A stretch of 64,000 nucleotides of DNA from Hofstenia miamia (GCA_900660155.1 CABFPE010000193.1:210463-274462); one strand, 5' to 3'; shown: positions 10,340 to 22,691, counted from the first letter of the stretch. Numbers and translations are program-made. The notes: generated by a model from the letters alone, not told the origin.

Positions 10340-11860
10340 AGAAGTATAACCTTGTGAAAATATCAATAATTTAAAATTGTTATATTTTCTTACTCTATAC
10401 CGCGTCACCACCGCTGGTAATAAATTTTGGCTCAGGCGTTGCCGACATGATAATTTAACGATACCAAGCTCTGCATTAAAATTTGTAAAAACACCTCCGT
10501 TAGTTATAGTTAAAGAATTCAAGTCCCTCTAACTAAAATAAATAATATGACATAAATCAGGATTTCTTCTGTGAATGAGAGGGACATAATTGGAAAAGTT
10601 TTCATGAAGATAGTTTTTATAAATTTCTCTAGAACTTCTACAAAAGTTCAAATATAAGAAGACAATTTAGTACTTAACTATCACTGTAATAAAAATGATT
10701 AAGTAAATTTAATAGTTATGTTTTTTGGATTTTTTTAAGAAGCAGGTCAAATTAGAAACACTTAAGAAGCTCTGAGTGTTGAACAACCACGAATGTTTTA
10801 AGCTTTAGTACTGTACTCAAATTCTGGATACATAATTTGTGGAATCTTTATGATTGAGTTTTGATTATTCTTCTAGCAAAAGAACAAATTATTTGTGACC
10901 TTTTGTGTTATTTTGCTGCCTTTTTTATGATATTTCTTTATTTATGGTTGAAGGAGCAGGGAAGTCATTCCTGCTCAGATAATCAGGGATTAGTTCGGGC
11001 AGCTGTAATTTGGCGACTGAAAAAATAAATGTATTAATTAGCGCTTATTTTGCGTTTGAACTTAAAAGATACTTTCATAATGGAATTTAAGAAATCTGTT
11101 CTTTATTGCATAAACTTTATTAAAATAATGTTTATTGTTCAAACAATGAAGTTAGTCGCAATAACTTATTACTGCATAATTTAACAGATTCGTTTAATGG
11201 GAGTTTTCTAGTTTATGGGATACATTCGAAGAAAATGTCATTAACTATGTTAATCAATTTGGAATTCGCTTTTGATCAATTTGTGAAACTAATTATTCAC
11301 TGAAATTATTGGAATAATTGTGACTTTGTTCAAAAATTCTCTCAAGCAAAATCTGACATTATAATCTGGTGAGCGCATTATAATTCGAGCTGGTCGTACT
11401 TTCTAACCTCAAGATACACTGTAGACACTGTTTAAACAGTTCCGGTAAAAAATTCTAATCCATCAAAACCCAAGTCCTACTTACTCTTAAGTGCTCACAA
11501 AAAATTTGTTTAAGTGAATATTACATTCTATTTGTAAACAATTTGTACACTTTATAGGCAGTAAGAGTACAGAAAGCTTTATAAACAAATGGCAATATAA
11601 TGAATGCAAACTCATGTTAACCTTTTGAAAAATTAGGTCCGAATTGTCATTTTGTGCATAATATGGATACTTGACATTCTCATTCACAGAAAGTGCTTGC
11701 ATAGTTATAAGTATATTTAATATTTCTAAAGGTTAAGTTCTCATGCCAATTTGTGTAAGTATTTCAACTGGGAGCATGTGTGAGGATGTCTAAGCATTAT
11801 AATGATTCAAAGCTTTTTACAAAATTACCAAATGCAATAAATTAAAAAGACCATTTCATT
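10340..11860. other. AT-rich intergenic DNA, nothing recognised
   Basis: No supported coding region. Short frames at 10522-10334 and 11702-11487 on - have no recognisable product. Confidence 0.55.
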
Positions 11861-11862
11861 AA

Positions 11863-12110
11863 CCTTATTTCCACTAGTGGAAAATCTGATATGACTTCAG
11901 CAAAAAAAATTTAAATGTTTATAACTCATAAACTAATGAAGATATATAAAATCTAAAAACGCGGCACGATACAGAATTGTCTCCTTTTCCATTTTCGCCT
12001 GAAATTCGAGATAACTTCTGATCTTGTGCACAATGCCTGGACGGGATTCACACAGATTATCTTCAAAAAACAAAATATTTCAGTGTAGTTGTTGTTGCTA
12101 ATGCAATTAA
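11863..12110 (+). repeat. diverged copy of the 367-bp repeat family (third copy)
   Basis: Shares, with clear divergence, successive blocks of the repeats at 31374 and 38159: ACC(T/C)TATTTCCACTA, 'TATAACTCA(C/T)AAACTA', 'AAAATCTAAAAAC', 'TTGTCTCC', 'CCTGGACG' and 'GTGTAGTTGTTGTT'. The order is the same in all copies. Family unknown; no TIR or tail identified. Confidence 0.7.
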
Positions 12111-15100
12111 GAATTATACACCAAATTAATGCATATTAAAGTTTAGAAATGAATTAGAATCCATTAGAGAAATGTTTGCCGCATGACATTCAAATTCTAC
12201 TACAGATCTGTGCTGTGTAGTCAATCAACGCCAAACAGACCGATACTGTTCCCAAAGGTTGTGAGGTTGACGATTGAGGGAAATATCTGAAGAAACACGA
12301 TCTATTTTATGCAAGTGATGTTCTTTTAGAAGGTTCAACTTCATTAGTACTAACGGAAATATAATGAAAGTCATTGTATCACAATTTCAAATAGGAAAGC
12401 TGTCCACTTGAACACCCCTTCGACTAAACTTTTGTAAGCAAATCGACTGCAAGCTGGGATAGAATCTGGTATTTGTAGCAATTCTCTCCTTCCAACACTC
12501 AATCGCGAAATTCCTTTAAGACTTTTTATTTTTTTATCAACAAAATTTGCAAGTTGTTGTTTACCATCGGAATCAAATTCAAAATCAACATCTCAAGCAA
12601 CATATTCATATATATACAGCCATGTTGGTCTAGGACATTTCTAAGAAATGGCATATTCTCTCATTTGCTGATTCAGCCATACTAGTCCATTATAGGTATA
12701 AGTAATGCATCCAAGGAATTTTCCCGATATATTGCTGATGCTGATTAAGGTTTATCTTGTGTAATGATTTAGGAATTATTTATATGAAAGAACATACCAA
12801 ATTCGGTAAAGCATTCAATAAAGAAGAAATATACTAGAATAATTTGTTTTTAGTATGTAGTGCCTTTATTTAGTATACGAATCAAAGTGTTAATATTTAT
12901 TAAATATTTTTGATAAGGAAAATATTCTGAAGCAGATATTCTTAATATTTCTGTCTAACAACAGCCTTTACTCTCTTGTCATTCAATTGATTATTTCGAA
13001 AATCGGATTTGTATTATCTTCTCAGCCTTGTAAATTTCTCCAATTGCTAAATCATTTAATTTGCGTTTATAAAAGAGAAGAAGTTTCTTACTAAAGCTTA
13101 AATATATTAAGCAAGCACATGGAAGTTTTGTACTACATTCACAAACATTGGTAAAAAAATCATTTCAAGGCCTCGCTGTAATCATGTTTTTGAATATCAT
13201 TTTAAAAATCAAATTATGCGCTAACTTGATAAAATAAAAATTATTTGAAATTGTGTGTATTTTCTATTTATTACAATTCATTGTCAATTTTTTTCCTAAA
13301 TTATTCATTCCTTATTGCCTTTTATTAATAATTCAACGACCTCTGTTTCATAATTGAAAATATGTGCCAATTTTTATGTCAAAGTGTCATCAAAACAAAT
13401 ATGCAATAAGTATATTTAACGTTTCTTTATTTGAAGAGAATTCAAATTCAATTTATTCAAATATTTTGGAACAATTTTATGTTCATTTAGAAAATATTCG
13501 TGGTACGTAAAATTTTATGTTTTATATTAGAAAACACTGAATGATATGTTAAATTAATAATTCTGTTTTGCAGAGTTTTAAATGTTGCAGAAAAACAGGT
13601 CTTAGGGCATGCACTTTGCGTTATTTTTAACAAATTTTCCTCATACCCCAAGAAACAACATAGTGAATTGCATGTGAAATCTAATTTTATCATTCATTTT
13701 TACCTGATTTTTTAAATTCGATGTACAAGTAAACTATATAATGCTATCTCCCATATGATTTCATAATCATACATAAAATATGTGTAATATACATTGAATT
13801 CACTTTAGGAATAGCAGACAGGGCTGAGAGTGAAGTTTTAAAGTACATGACACCTGCGAATGTGCTAAATAGGTGATAGAAGTCAAGCTTTTCTTTTAAT
13901 TTTCTTCATAGATGGTGTGCTCACACGCATTGTCTGACCTCAAACGGCTGTGTTTCAAAAGCATGACTATCAGAATACCATTAAACGAAGTGAAGTAATT
14001 GTGTTCCTCTCTCTGACAATGCAGCTGTTTTCCTGGAAAAGAATTTTATTATAAGTTGGTGATTTAATGACGAGTAATTGTATCGCTAACTTCATCCGAA
14101 TACATTTGCGAAATTTTAATAAGATCGTTTGCGAGTGTCACTGATAAAAAGAGGCATTTACTATAATAAATTGAATGTAAATAATCCTCTGACGCAATTT
14201 ATTGACGCGATCAGAATGAGTGACAACATACGTTATTTGACTTCTGATGCAAAACGTAAAATGAATAAATTATCCGCAGACATTTTTCCTTGGACGTTCC
14301 TACTGAAATTTAGTACGCAATTTTAAACAAGTAGAAATGCATAAAAAAAGTACAGCCCTTTCCATTTTAATTTCCTATTGTTCCTTGAAAAGATAGTCAT
14401 GTTTTTGCTAAAATAACAGTCAAGACCACATGTCAAACACCTAAGGAAATAATTGTTTTTATGGAAGTATGTGCATAGTCAGTCTGGCTGTAAAAATTTT
14501 ATAATAGTTTTACGCTACATTCACTAAAATTACAAAAATTAGTAAAGTAGTGCATCGTAAAAATAAAGACTTACTGGAAGCAGTCTCGAAATCATAGATT
14601 AGGATGATACTGAAAAGCTTTGGTGCTCTAATTATTTAATGTAATTTCTATTGCTTAAAAATTTCATACTTAGATGCATTTTAAGCCGTACAACTGTCTA
14701 AATATTTAAACTGAAAATGTAAATTTGAAAAATTTTAAGGCAANACAAATGCAAAATTAAAAGTTAATCAAATTCTGCAAATTGTACATTTTTGTAGACC
14801 ATAATTAAGCTCTTTTTTTAAAAAAAATTTAGAATTAATGAATGCAAAATATTGTTTGTCAAAATTAAATGTGATGTGTTTCATGTGTAGATTGTGGAAT
14901 AGTTTTGTTAATTATGAAAAAAACTGATTTGGAGAAACCATGAAAATTTTTCTTCATTTGTCAAAAAATTGATCATAATATGTGTCATGGAAACACTTAT
15001 TAGCAGCATTTCCCGACTGATTAAAGGCGGGTAAGAATACAAATTAAGGTTAGTCGATCCACCGCAAACTAATCAATCTTCTTGATTTATGAATTCTCGA

Positions 15101-16187
15101 TAAAATCAAGAGGTTTTCTATTTGACCAAAATTCAAAAAATTTTGCCAGGAAAACGGCAATCAAAATACGAAAAGCTTTATTTTTCTTGATTAGAGAATA
15201 CTTAAACGTAAACAAATCACTATTTTATCAAGTTTCAAAAATGCACATTAAACAAATTGATAAAAAACTTAAAGCATGAAAATTGAAAGAATTTTGCAAC
15301 GATTAATTTTTTAAATTTGGAAACCTTGAAGTTAAATATATTTCTAGAATTAAAAATGTTACTATGAACTCGTATTGTGAATTTTTTTGAAATTAAATTA
15401 TTGGTAAAATTTGAACAATTTTGACATTTTAAAAAACCTGTGGCGTTTTAATGATAATCAATATTGTTTAAAAGTTACAAAATGTTAATAAAATTATAAC
15501 TAGAAGTACCGAAAAAGGCTTCCTTGAAGTGTAAATCATTTCTGCTCAAAAATTTGAAAATATATGAAATACAACATATGTACTTTAAATAATTTCAGCA
15601 AATATTATATATATGTTTTCAAATATAAATTAATGCTTCAAAACTAAAATGAGAAAAAAAGCACACATTTAAAAATTATATATATACAAGTTCTTTGTCT
15701 GTGCATCCTCTGCAAGAAACGCAACGTAAACTTAGTTTATTGTAATTAAATTCAATTTGAACTACGAATATTCTGTTTGTGAAGGAATTTTACAAAACAG
15801 GAACCATGATACTACGATGCAAAAATAGAAAACATTTGTTTTCACTATTTTTGGGTTATTTGCGAATCGTGATTGGCTTTATACAAATATAAGTTGTAGA
15901 TCTTTTATATTTTCTCCAATTTTTTTTAAAAATATCTCTGATAGGCATACATTTATTACATATTCTCACAGACTCTTTTACTTATTTATAAAAGGAATAT
16001 AATTTAGAAATAATCAATGAAGAAGCACTATTCACAATCCTTAGGTCAAAAGAAGGATACATTTAAATGCTTCCAAATAAGCTAGTGTAAATTGACTTCC
16101 AACGCTCCCGAACACCTATCACATTTGTTTACATTGTCATAAACACTTTGTAAAACATCCAAAAAAATGGTTTCTTTTCCTTTCCAG
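12111..16187. other. AT-rich intergenic DNA, nothing recognised; single N at 14744
   Basis: About 4 kb with no supported gene. Short frames (13693-13487 -, 14129-14326 +, 15082-15279 +) look like AT-rich chance frames. A single N interrupts the sequence at 14744. Confidence 0.5.
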
Positions 16188-16309
16188 GCATCCATATTCA
16201 GAATCAACATCTGCAAATATATCGGAGGCAAATCCTAATGCAGCTGCACAAATAGGGCGGAATTGAGGAAACATTTTCGTCCCATATCTACCTCTGTATA
16301 TACAATAAA
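16188..16309 (+). CDS. candidate orphan 3'-terminal exon with poly(A) signal
   Basis: A good splice acceptor (TTTCTTTTCCTTTCCAG, ending 16187) opens a 25-codon frame that begins in phase 1 and ends at TGA 16264-16266. Its product (residues HPYSESTSANISEANPNAAA then a short tail) is not AT-driven, unlike the surrounding noise. AATAAA follows at 16304-16309, about 40 nt after the stop, as expected for a last exon. No partner exon upstream could be found by eye, and the product is too short to identify. It lies 1.1 kb upstream of ARMC3 on the same strand but has its own stop and poly(A) signal, so it would belong to a different transcript. Coding end is 16266. Confidence 0.35.
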
Positions 16310-17399
16310 TGCAGAATTTAGCAGCTATTGGTATTAGTGGTGAGATCTGAATAACCCAGGCATTTAAGGTTTTTTAAGCAAATAATATGCTATCAAACAC
16401 TTTGCTAAGATTAATTTTTGGTCAATACATTTAACTCGTCAAATTAAAGAATGTCATTGTGTGCAATCACTGGATGACTCATAGTTGACATTCAATGTAA
16501 GTTTTGAAAATGAAAGTTGTTAAATCTGACCACCGAGTGTTTCTCTTGTTAATAAATCATATTCCTTTTCCGTCTATTTTAGCTGCTCAGGGAAGGGTAT
16601 GTAAAAAAACTTCTTTTGCTAGACATTTATGATAAAAATATTTAATTTCTGATGTACATTAATATGTTCTTTCATTGAAATTAGCAAATGAATATTTATT
16701 TAATTAATGAATGATTTTTCATCTTCATATACAACGGCGGAATCTCAATTCCTCATTCTTCGTTTAAAAACAATTCATAATTATAAAGGGTGAAAATATT
16801 GTACTGTTCATTTCACATATTTTCCTTAACATGTGTACTTGGTTATATACATACATAAGGAAGCCTTAGCTACCCATTGATATTTGTTTCATCATTATAT
16901 TCGACATAATTATGTTTGTATTTACAGGGCCCACTTAAATGAAGGCTTAAGTATAAGTATGCCATGGTCTATGTTATTTTCAATTATAGAAATTGACTTG
17001 TCTTAATTACTTATGCAGATGATATTTATTTTTCGGTATTTTAGAAAATGTAAAATGGTTATTATTTGATAAATATCATTAAATATTGTAATAATGTCAT
17101 ATTTGGGCAGTAGGGCACTACACAATTAGGTTTAGCCTTAGCTGTAGATAAAGTGTGGAAATTATTTACCCCAACGATTTAGGATAAAAAGTCATTAACT
17201 AGTTCATTTAGTTTTCATTGAAACGAACTGGATAAAGGAAATTCTCAGAAATCCTCATTTTTTGGTTGTTAATAAAATTTACGAGCAACTTTAGTATAAG
17301 TCTAAATAGTAAATAAATAAGAATAGTATATTGAACATTAATTTTTACACACAATAATAGATTGCGTACGAATTTCCCTCGATTTGCTTTAATACTACA
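16310..17399. other. intergenic region upstream of ARMC3
   Basis: AT-rich. No TATA box or motif can be assigned with confidence. An in-frame stop at 17358-17360 lies just before the ARMC3 start codon. Confidence 0.5.
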
Positions 17400-20186
17400 A
17401 TGAAAGGTAAAGCAAATAAAAAGGGAACTAAAAAGAATGCTGTCCTGCCAAGTAAGGTCATTAATGCATCTGTATTCGATGAAGCTGGACTGTACATTTC
17501 AATGAAAAATGAGCATACCAATATGGGCTATGAGGGCTTTATTGTTAAGTCAATATTTTCTCCTTATTCAAATATTATTCTAGACGTAGATGGAGTTAGA
17601 TATGACTCCAGTGGCATAAATTTGCAGTTTCTTAAAGAAATTGCTCCAGAACTTTCCTACCATGAAGACATGCGTGTTCTCATGAAAGTTTTATTCTTTA
17701 CTTGTGAATTCATCAGACATAGTCCCAGACTAGTTTTCAAGCTGTCCTGTGAAAATGGAATGGAATTTATTCTGAAATTGTTACTCCATGAAAACCTGAA
17801 GGTACAGGAAGCAGCTGTTACTGTAGTTGCTTTTTATTCAAAGCATACAAGGATAAAAAGTACACTGGCCAATGATTATTTTCTTGGGATTCTAACAAAA
17901 ATATTGTATCAGCAAATTACTGAAATTAAGCATGAGCTGTTGACGCTCATCTTGTACAATCTTTCCTTTACCCTAACCGACAATGACAAAATTTTTGACC
18001 GCCCAATTTTGGTTAAATTTCTTTTTGAATCGATTGCTCTGTCCGATGTCAATATTGTCCGTAATAGTATTGAGGCTTTAGCAATGCTTTCCACAAATTG
18101 GCGATTCGCTTCTCTGCCAATCAATTGCAATGTCAATAAACTCTTTCAAATACTTCTCACTGCTGGAGATTCTAATCATCATTTCATTCAGGTATATAAC
18201 ATTCTGCTGCCCTTGGCAAAATTTTCTAAGAATTTTCTCAATATAGTTAGCGATGTGAGTTATATCAAATTATTCATTACGCAAGCATTTAAGAATTCCT
18301 CTTTGTATGGAAAAACAGAGATTATCCAAATATTTGGGCTACTGCTTCAAACTCTATCAACAGAACAGTTCAATGAGATCATGAAGATGAAGAATGATTG
18401 GATGAAAATAATGCTCGACTTTGTTCAAAATGATCATAGTTCAGCCAAAAAAATGGAAGCTTTAACAATTCTAAGAAGAGTAGGACAATTTGAAGTTCAA
18501 TGGGTTGTTGACAAGTATTTATCATCTTATGATATCATTGATACACTGCTCAAGATGTTAGTTCAATCAACAATAATTGAATTGAAAACAACGATCCTCG
18601 AAGTATTTAGATCGCTGATTTTTTCTGAGAAATTTCTTTCATGCTTCAAGGAGTGCCGAGGGCCTGAAATCATTGTTAGGCAGTTACAAACGTTTCAAGC
18701 TGAAATTGTGAAGTTTTCGGCTAAATTTTTATTGAGTTTCTGTCAATCATATTCTCCAGAAAAAGTTTGTGAATTCTTCGATCTTACTGATATTTTGCCA
18801 ACACTTCTAAAGCAGTTAAATGATGTTAAATCGCAGCATGCCATAATGCACATCTCAAACATTTTTACATACCTTTGCAAAGATGTTACCTTACGAGAAA
18901 CTCTTATGGGAAGTAAACTAACATATGGGAAATGTCTCTGTGCCGCAATTTTATCTCAAACTCAAAATTATGTGTCGGCAAACACTCAATTGGCAATTTG
19001 GAGATGCATTGAACTTTTATCAAATGAGTTCCATTTTAGATGCTGTTTTCTTAAGCGTCCAGAAGTCGTAGAAACTGCTGCTACATTACTTCGCTCTTCA
19101 AACAAAGATTTACAGTCAATTGTAGCCATTGCATTAACACAAATTCTGAGAGAAAATAGCTTGGTAAGGCTTTTTCTAAGATATGATCTTATAAATCATC
19201 TTCAGCGTATTCAACTAAACCCTGATCTAAATTCACATCTTATTGATCACCTGATGCAGAAAATTTTTGAATATTCTTTATCTGCCAAATTTGCATATAC
19301 CGGTGTTTTGGAATATTCTGATGTCATTAAAAGTTGGTTTTTCGATCGAGGGCCACTCACACATTTTGAAAAATGGCAGGATTTTGAGGATCTGGAGAAA
19401 CAACCATTGTTGCCAAATATGACGATAATTCTGATAAGTTTACAGCCTGCAAAAATTTCTAAAGCTATGTGTCCAAAGCTCTCGAGCGAGTGTTGTGCTG
19501 CTGCGCAAAATGAAAATATACCTCAGGTTAGCTTTGAAAAGGGTATTGAGTATCAATCTATAGATTCCAATCAGAAGCAACAGTCGAAACTTGCAAGACG
19601 AACAACACTGTACGAAAATCTAATCTCTACATCAAGCTCTGAAAAGCGCTTCTTCGTTTATGAGAATCATCTTGAGCCTAATCCATCAAATGTCGATCAT
19701 GATCTAGAAGAAATTATTAAGGTTGCTGTTGAGGCATGTAGAGATCCGAAAAATCCAAATGCATTACTCGAGGTAACATTTATGCTAAAATATTAATATG
19801 TTGAATCGCAGGATATTTAGACCTCAGAAGTAGTTCGAGCACTGAGTGCTATTGTAAGTGATTTTCAAGGTGGAAGTTTTAGCGTTAATGATGCAAAACT
19901 TATATCCAACGATCATCATATTGCTGAAGTCAAATACTCACTTAATTCAAATGTCATTCCGCTTTCAAAAATAAAACTTGGGTTTTTTCATCACAGAGCT
20001 CTTCTATTTAAGCTTCTGTGTGATAATGTGGGCATCCCCTGTAAATTAACAAGAGGTAAATTGACATATTCTTGGAATACTGTGAAAATAAACGGTATTA
20101 ATTACTGCGTTGATTTGGTTTGTGATGTTGGTAAGCTTTATTTAGAAGAGATGATTTCCAATAGAAACCGAATATCTGAAACTTAA
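17400..20186 (+). CDS. ARMC3: ARMC3 (armadillo repeat-containing protein 3) orthologue, two coding exons
   Basis: Exon 1 is 17400-19772, followed by a 48-bp GT..AG intron (19773-19820). Exon 2 is 19821-20186 and ends in TAA, giving about 912 aa (the human protein is 872). The start is chosen because an in-frame stop lies at 17358-17360 and the ATG has A at -3. Residues 1-15 are Lys-rich. About residues 20-620 are helical repeats of armadillo/HEAT type (clear units near 119-140 and 360-560). Around 630-690, 'YTGVLEYSDVI..FFDRGPL' matches the ARMC3 linker. In exon 2 the EDR1/CTR1-like domain shows NVIPLSK (about 835), HHRALLFK (about 848), a G-I-P-C-x-L-x-R-G strand and W-N-x-V, as in known ARMC3 proteins, closing with V-D-L-x-x-x-x-G-K-L. 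ARMC3 in animals is linked to ciliated cells and sperm flagella; that role here is inference. The gene has far fewer introns than the vertebrate gene. Confidence 0.93.
19773..19820 (+). other. 48-bp intron of ARMC3
   Basis: Donor CTCGAG|GTAACA and acceptor GATATTTAG|ACCTCAG. The nearer AG at 19810-19811 would put a stop in frame (GAT ATT TAG), whereas the acceptor at 19820 keeps phase 0 and joins directly to the conserved EDR1-like domain. Without splicing the frame stops within the intron at 19794-19796. Confidence 0.85.
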
Positions 20187-20396
20187 GCTCTACAAGGATC
20201 AAATTTCTCTAATTTAATGCAGTCATTCTTTTTTCTCATTTCAGAAATAAATTGTTTTAAGAATTTATCGTTTGCTGTGATCCTTAATTACAATAGGATA
20301 GATTACTATACTGCGAATTCTAGAGTATCGCATGTTTCTATTTTCAACTTCACCTATGCTGGTAAGTTTTATGTGTTTAGATGTAATTTAAGCTAG
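20131..20396 (+). other. possible alternative last intron and exon of ARMC3
   Basis: A consensus donor (GTTG|GTAAGC, GT at 20131) inside exon 2 pairs in phase with a strong acceptor (TTTTTTCTCATTTCAG, ending 20244). Using it replaces the conserved last residues with a frame from 20245 to TAG at 20394-20396. The unspliced reading matches the family's C-terminus better (G-K-L-x-x-x..), so I take it as the main product. The intron is a candidate isoform only. A second donor (GCTG|GTAAGT at 20361) lies inside the alternative exon. Confidence 0.35.
20246..20251 (+). promoter_or_regulatory. candidate poly(A) signal of ARMC3
   Basis: AATAAA about 60 nt after the main ARMC3 stop codon, consistent with cleavage shortly downstream. 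Confidence 0.5.
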
Positions 20397-20399
20397 TCG

Positions 20400-21125
20400 A
20401 TTTTCAGAACAAATTATACAGCCATATATAGCTGCAAGGAACGTTGCGCTCAAGAGTCATTCATTTTTTTGAAATTAATTATGAGAAGAATGTAATGTTT
20501 GTCTTCAAATGCTAAGCAAAAAAACATCAGCCTCTATAAGATATTGAATACAAAAATTATTAGCATATAAATACGTTGTAATTGAAGTTTACCACAGGCA
20601 AGCCGAGCGGTTACTCGCTTGCATAGTTTTCAACCGCCTTATCACAAAACACATCCGGGAACTGCTAAACTGAATAGACGAAATGGCGATTTACTTAGTT
20701 TTCTATGGCAATGACACTGTCAACTACCAAATTTCTACTAATCAGCAGCTAAAAAACTTAACTATGTGCTACGGTCAAAGTGGACGACATTCAATGAAAT
20801 TTTTAGGTTACTTTTTATGTTATGTTAGTTATATGTAAAGCATTATATTTTGATGATAAAGTGGAGCATGCTTTTTGGTTTAGCTTTCCAGCGCACAGTC
20901 AACTGCATTAAATTTGTTACTCAAACCATTAATTGGTTCCGTTATTGGTTATAATTGCTGTTTAATGGTCAGATTATGGAATAATTTATTAGTTGACCCA
21001 ATTAGACGGACATTTATATTACGTGTAGATAATATACAAACATAGTTTATGTAAAATATATTTTATTTAGAAATCAAATTTACCTTTAATTGATGGTAAA
21101 TTTCATTAATCATGCTAGTAAATCA
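20400..21125. other. intergenic DNA downstream of ARMC3
   Basis: AT-rich. A short hairpin (GCAAGCCGAG..CTCGCTTGC, about 20597-20621) was noticed. No gene or RNA could be assigned. Confidence 0.45.
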
Positions 21126-21260
21126 TTCCTAAACAGTGGCGTACCCAGGGGGGACATGCCCCCCGTCAGGTTTCCAAATGTAATTTTGACTGGATAAATC
21201 AAAAAAAATTTTCGTAAAAAATTTAAAAAATGTAAAATCTAGAATTGTGAAATGCATTTT

Positions 21261-22596
21261 TAGGGTTCATATTAATGCGACATTAATAAATTTTCATTCA
21301 CGATTTCTTTAATTTTCATTGTGTTTACGTACAATTTGGCGGTAAAATAGGCAAATAAAAATTACATAATGACAGACACGTGCATTTGGCATATCATAAG
21401 CAACTTTGAATAACATTATCACTATGAAGCCACAGAGCAGTGATCAAAAGAAGAAATATACAATTATGGACCATAAAGACATCAATTTGGCGGTATCCCT
21501 GGAGAAGAATGGGTTTCCAAAAGCCAAAACAGCCAGTATTCTTGGAGTACACAGATCGACTTTGCATTGTAGGTTAAAGTTGTATAATTCTGGACATGGG
21601 TTGCGTCGCAGAGGCCCAAAGAAAAAATGGACGGTGCGAGACAAATATCGCCTTATCACACTCATGAAAAGAAATAGAACTTATGGTCCAAAAAAACTGC
21701 TATTGTCTTTCAACAAGGCACATCCAGACCCCATAAGCCTATCAACTATCAAGAGAAAGATCAAGGAGCTGCCATTAGTATTCAGAAGACCGAAAAAAAA
21801 TAATATCGTCCGCGAAGTCAACAAAAAAATCCGAGTTAGATGGTGCAGACAGAGGGTTAAGAACCCCCCAGATTCGTGGAATAACTGGGTTTATAGCGAT
21901 GAAAGCATGGTTGTTTATGATGCTTCTAGTAAAATTGGGGATACAAAGATCTGGAGATACCCTAAAAAAAGTTTGGACTACTGCATTGTAGTTGTAAAAA
22001 GAACAAAAAACAGCAACAAAATTCAGCTGATGGTGGGGGTGCAATTTCGTACTCTGGTGAAAGAACACTTGTTACTGTCCAGGGCAAAATTACTGGGGAT
22101 TCGTATGCAAGCCTACTTGATGATCAACTCCCCCAGCTTCTATTTAGGCTTCCTGACAGAAATTCTGTTGTTTTTGAACAGGATATTGGACGCGACCATG
22201 GTAAACAGGAAATAAAAGACACATTGGCTAGTTTGAACATTATCCCCACCCCCTGGCCTCCTCAAAATCCCGACCTAAACATAATCGAGAGAATGTGTGG
22301 AAGCGAATTAAACAGGAAATAAATAAGTCTAATGCTGAAATTCGAAACAGAGACGACCTTTGGGAACACATTTTGGAAGCATGGTTGGAGATCGATTATG
22401 ATTTTATCAAGAAACTGTGAGTCGATTCCCAAAAGACTCAAAGAGATTATTAGGATGAAAGGGATGACTTCCAAGTACTGATATGTTTCTTTCCCCCAAT
22501 GTGTTTTCTTTATTTCTTATGTTAAATTCACGTTTTCTTCTGCTACTAGTGATTTTCGTTTTGTTCACGTCGCACTAATATGAACCTTGACTGTAT
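21261..22596 (+). mobile_element. Tc1/mariner-type transposon, left TIR shortened
   Basis: The right end, read on -, starts TACAGTCAAGGTTCATATT(A)GTGCGAC. The left end shows GGTTCATATTAATGCGAC directly after TA but lacks the CAGTCAA heptamer, so the 5' terminus has lost about 7 bp. Both ends abut TA dinucleotides, the Tc1/mariner target. It carries the frameshifted transposase described separately and sits inside the hAT-type MITE. Confidence 0.82.
21424..22481 (+). pseudogene. Tc1-like transposase, frameshifted (DD34E)
   Basis: An uninterrupted N-terminal part (to about 22035; the frame is also open from an ATG at 21406) has a helix-turn-helix paired-type region ('GVHRSTLHCRLK') and 'WVYSDES', which holds the first catalytic Asp. 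A one-base loss in the G run near 22036 shifts the frame. The next frame holds 'FEQDIGRDHGK' (second Asp) and 'WPPQNPDLNIIE' (catalytic Glu), with 34 residues between Asp and Glu, hence DD34E as in Tc1. A second frameshift follows directly after that Glu (about 22286) and a third near 22420, before a TGA at 22479-22481. All three catalytic residues survive but the gene is broken in at least three places. Confidence 0.88.
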
Positions 22597-22691
22597 ATAC
22601 CGAATATTTTCAAAAATTTTCGCGGGGCTTTCCCCGCATTGGGGAAAATCCTGGGTACGCCCCTGTTCCTAAGCACCCCCCTTTAGATAGG

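Larger units (their letters stand above)
21134..22665. mobile_element. hAT-type MITE interrupted by a Tc1-like transposon
   Basis: The outer ends CAGTGGCGTACCCAGG and CCTGGGTACGCCCCTG are inverted repeats of hAT style. They are flanked by near-identical 8-mers TTCCTAAA (21126-21133) and TTCCTAAG (22666-22673), the 8-bp target duplication expected of hAT elements. The left arm to about 21260 and the right arm from about 22596 match the uninterrupted 240-bp MITE at 41426-41665 (same order after reverse complementing). So the outer element is that MITE family, with about 1.3 kb of Tc1-like DNA inserted in it. Confidence 0.85.

Noticed and set aside
17909-18136. 75-codon frame on - inside ARMC3
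   Set aside because: Antisense shadow of the ARMC3 coding exon.
19773-19796. ARMC3 ending at TAA 19794-19796 as a one-exon protein of 798 aa
   Set aside because: That end lies in a GT..AG intron; splicing to 19821 restores the conserved EDR1-like domain in frame.
20597-20640. tRNA-like text (GCCGAGCGGTTA resembles an A box)
   Set aside because: No matching B box or cloverleaf could be built; it is part of a short hairpin.
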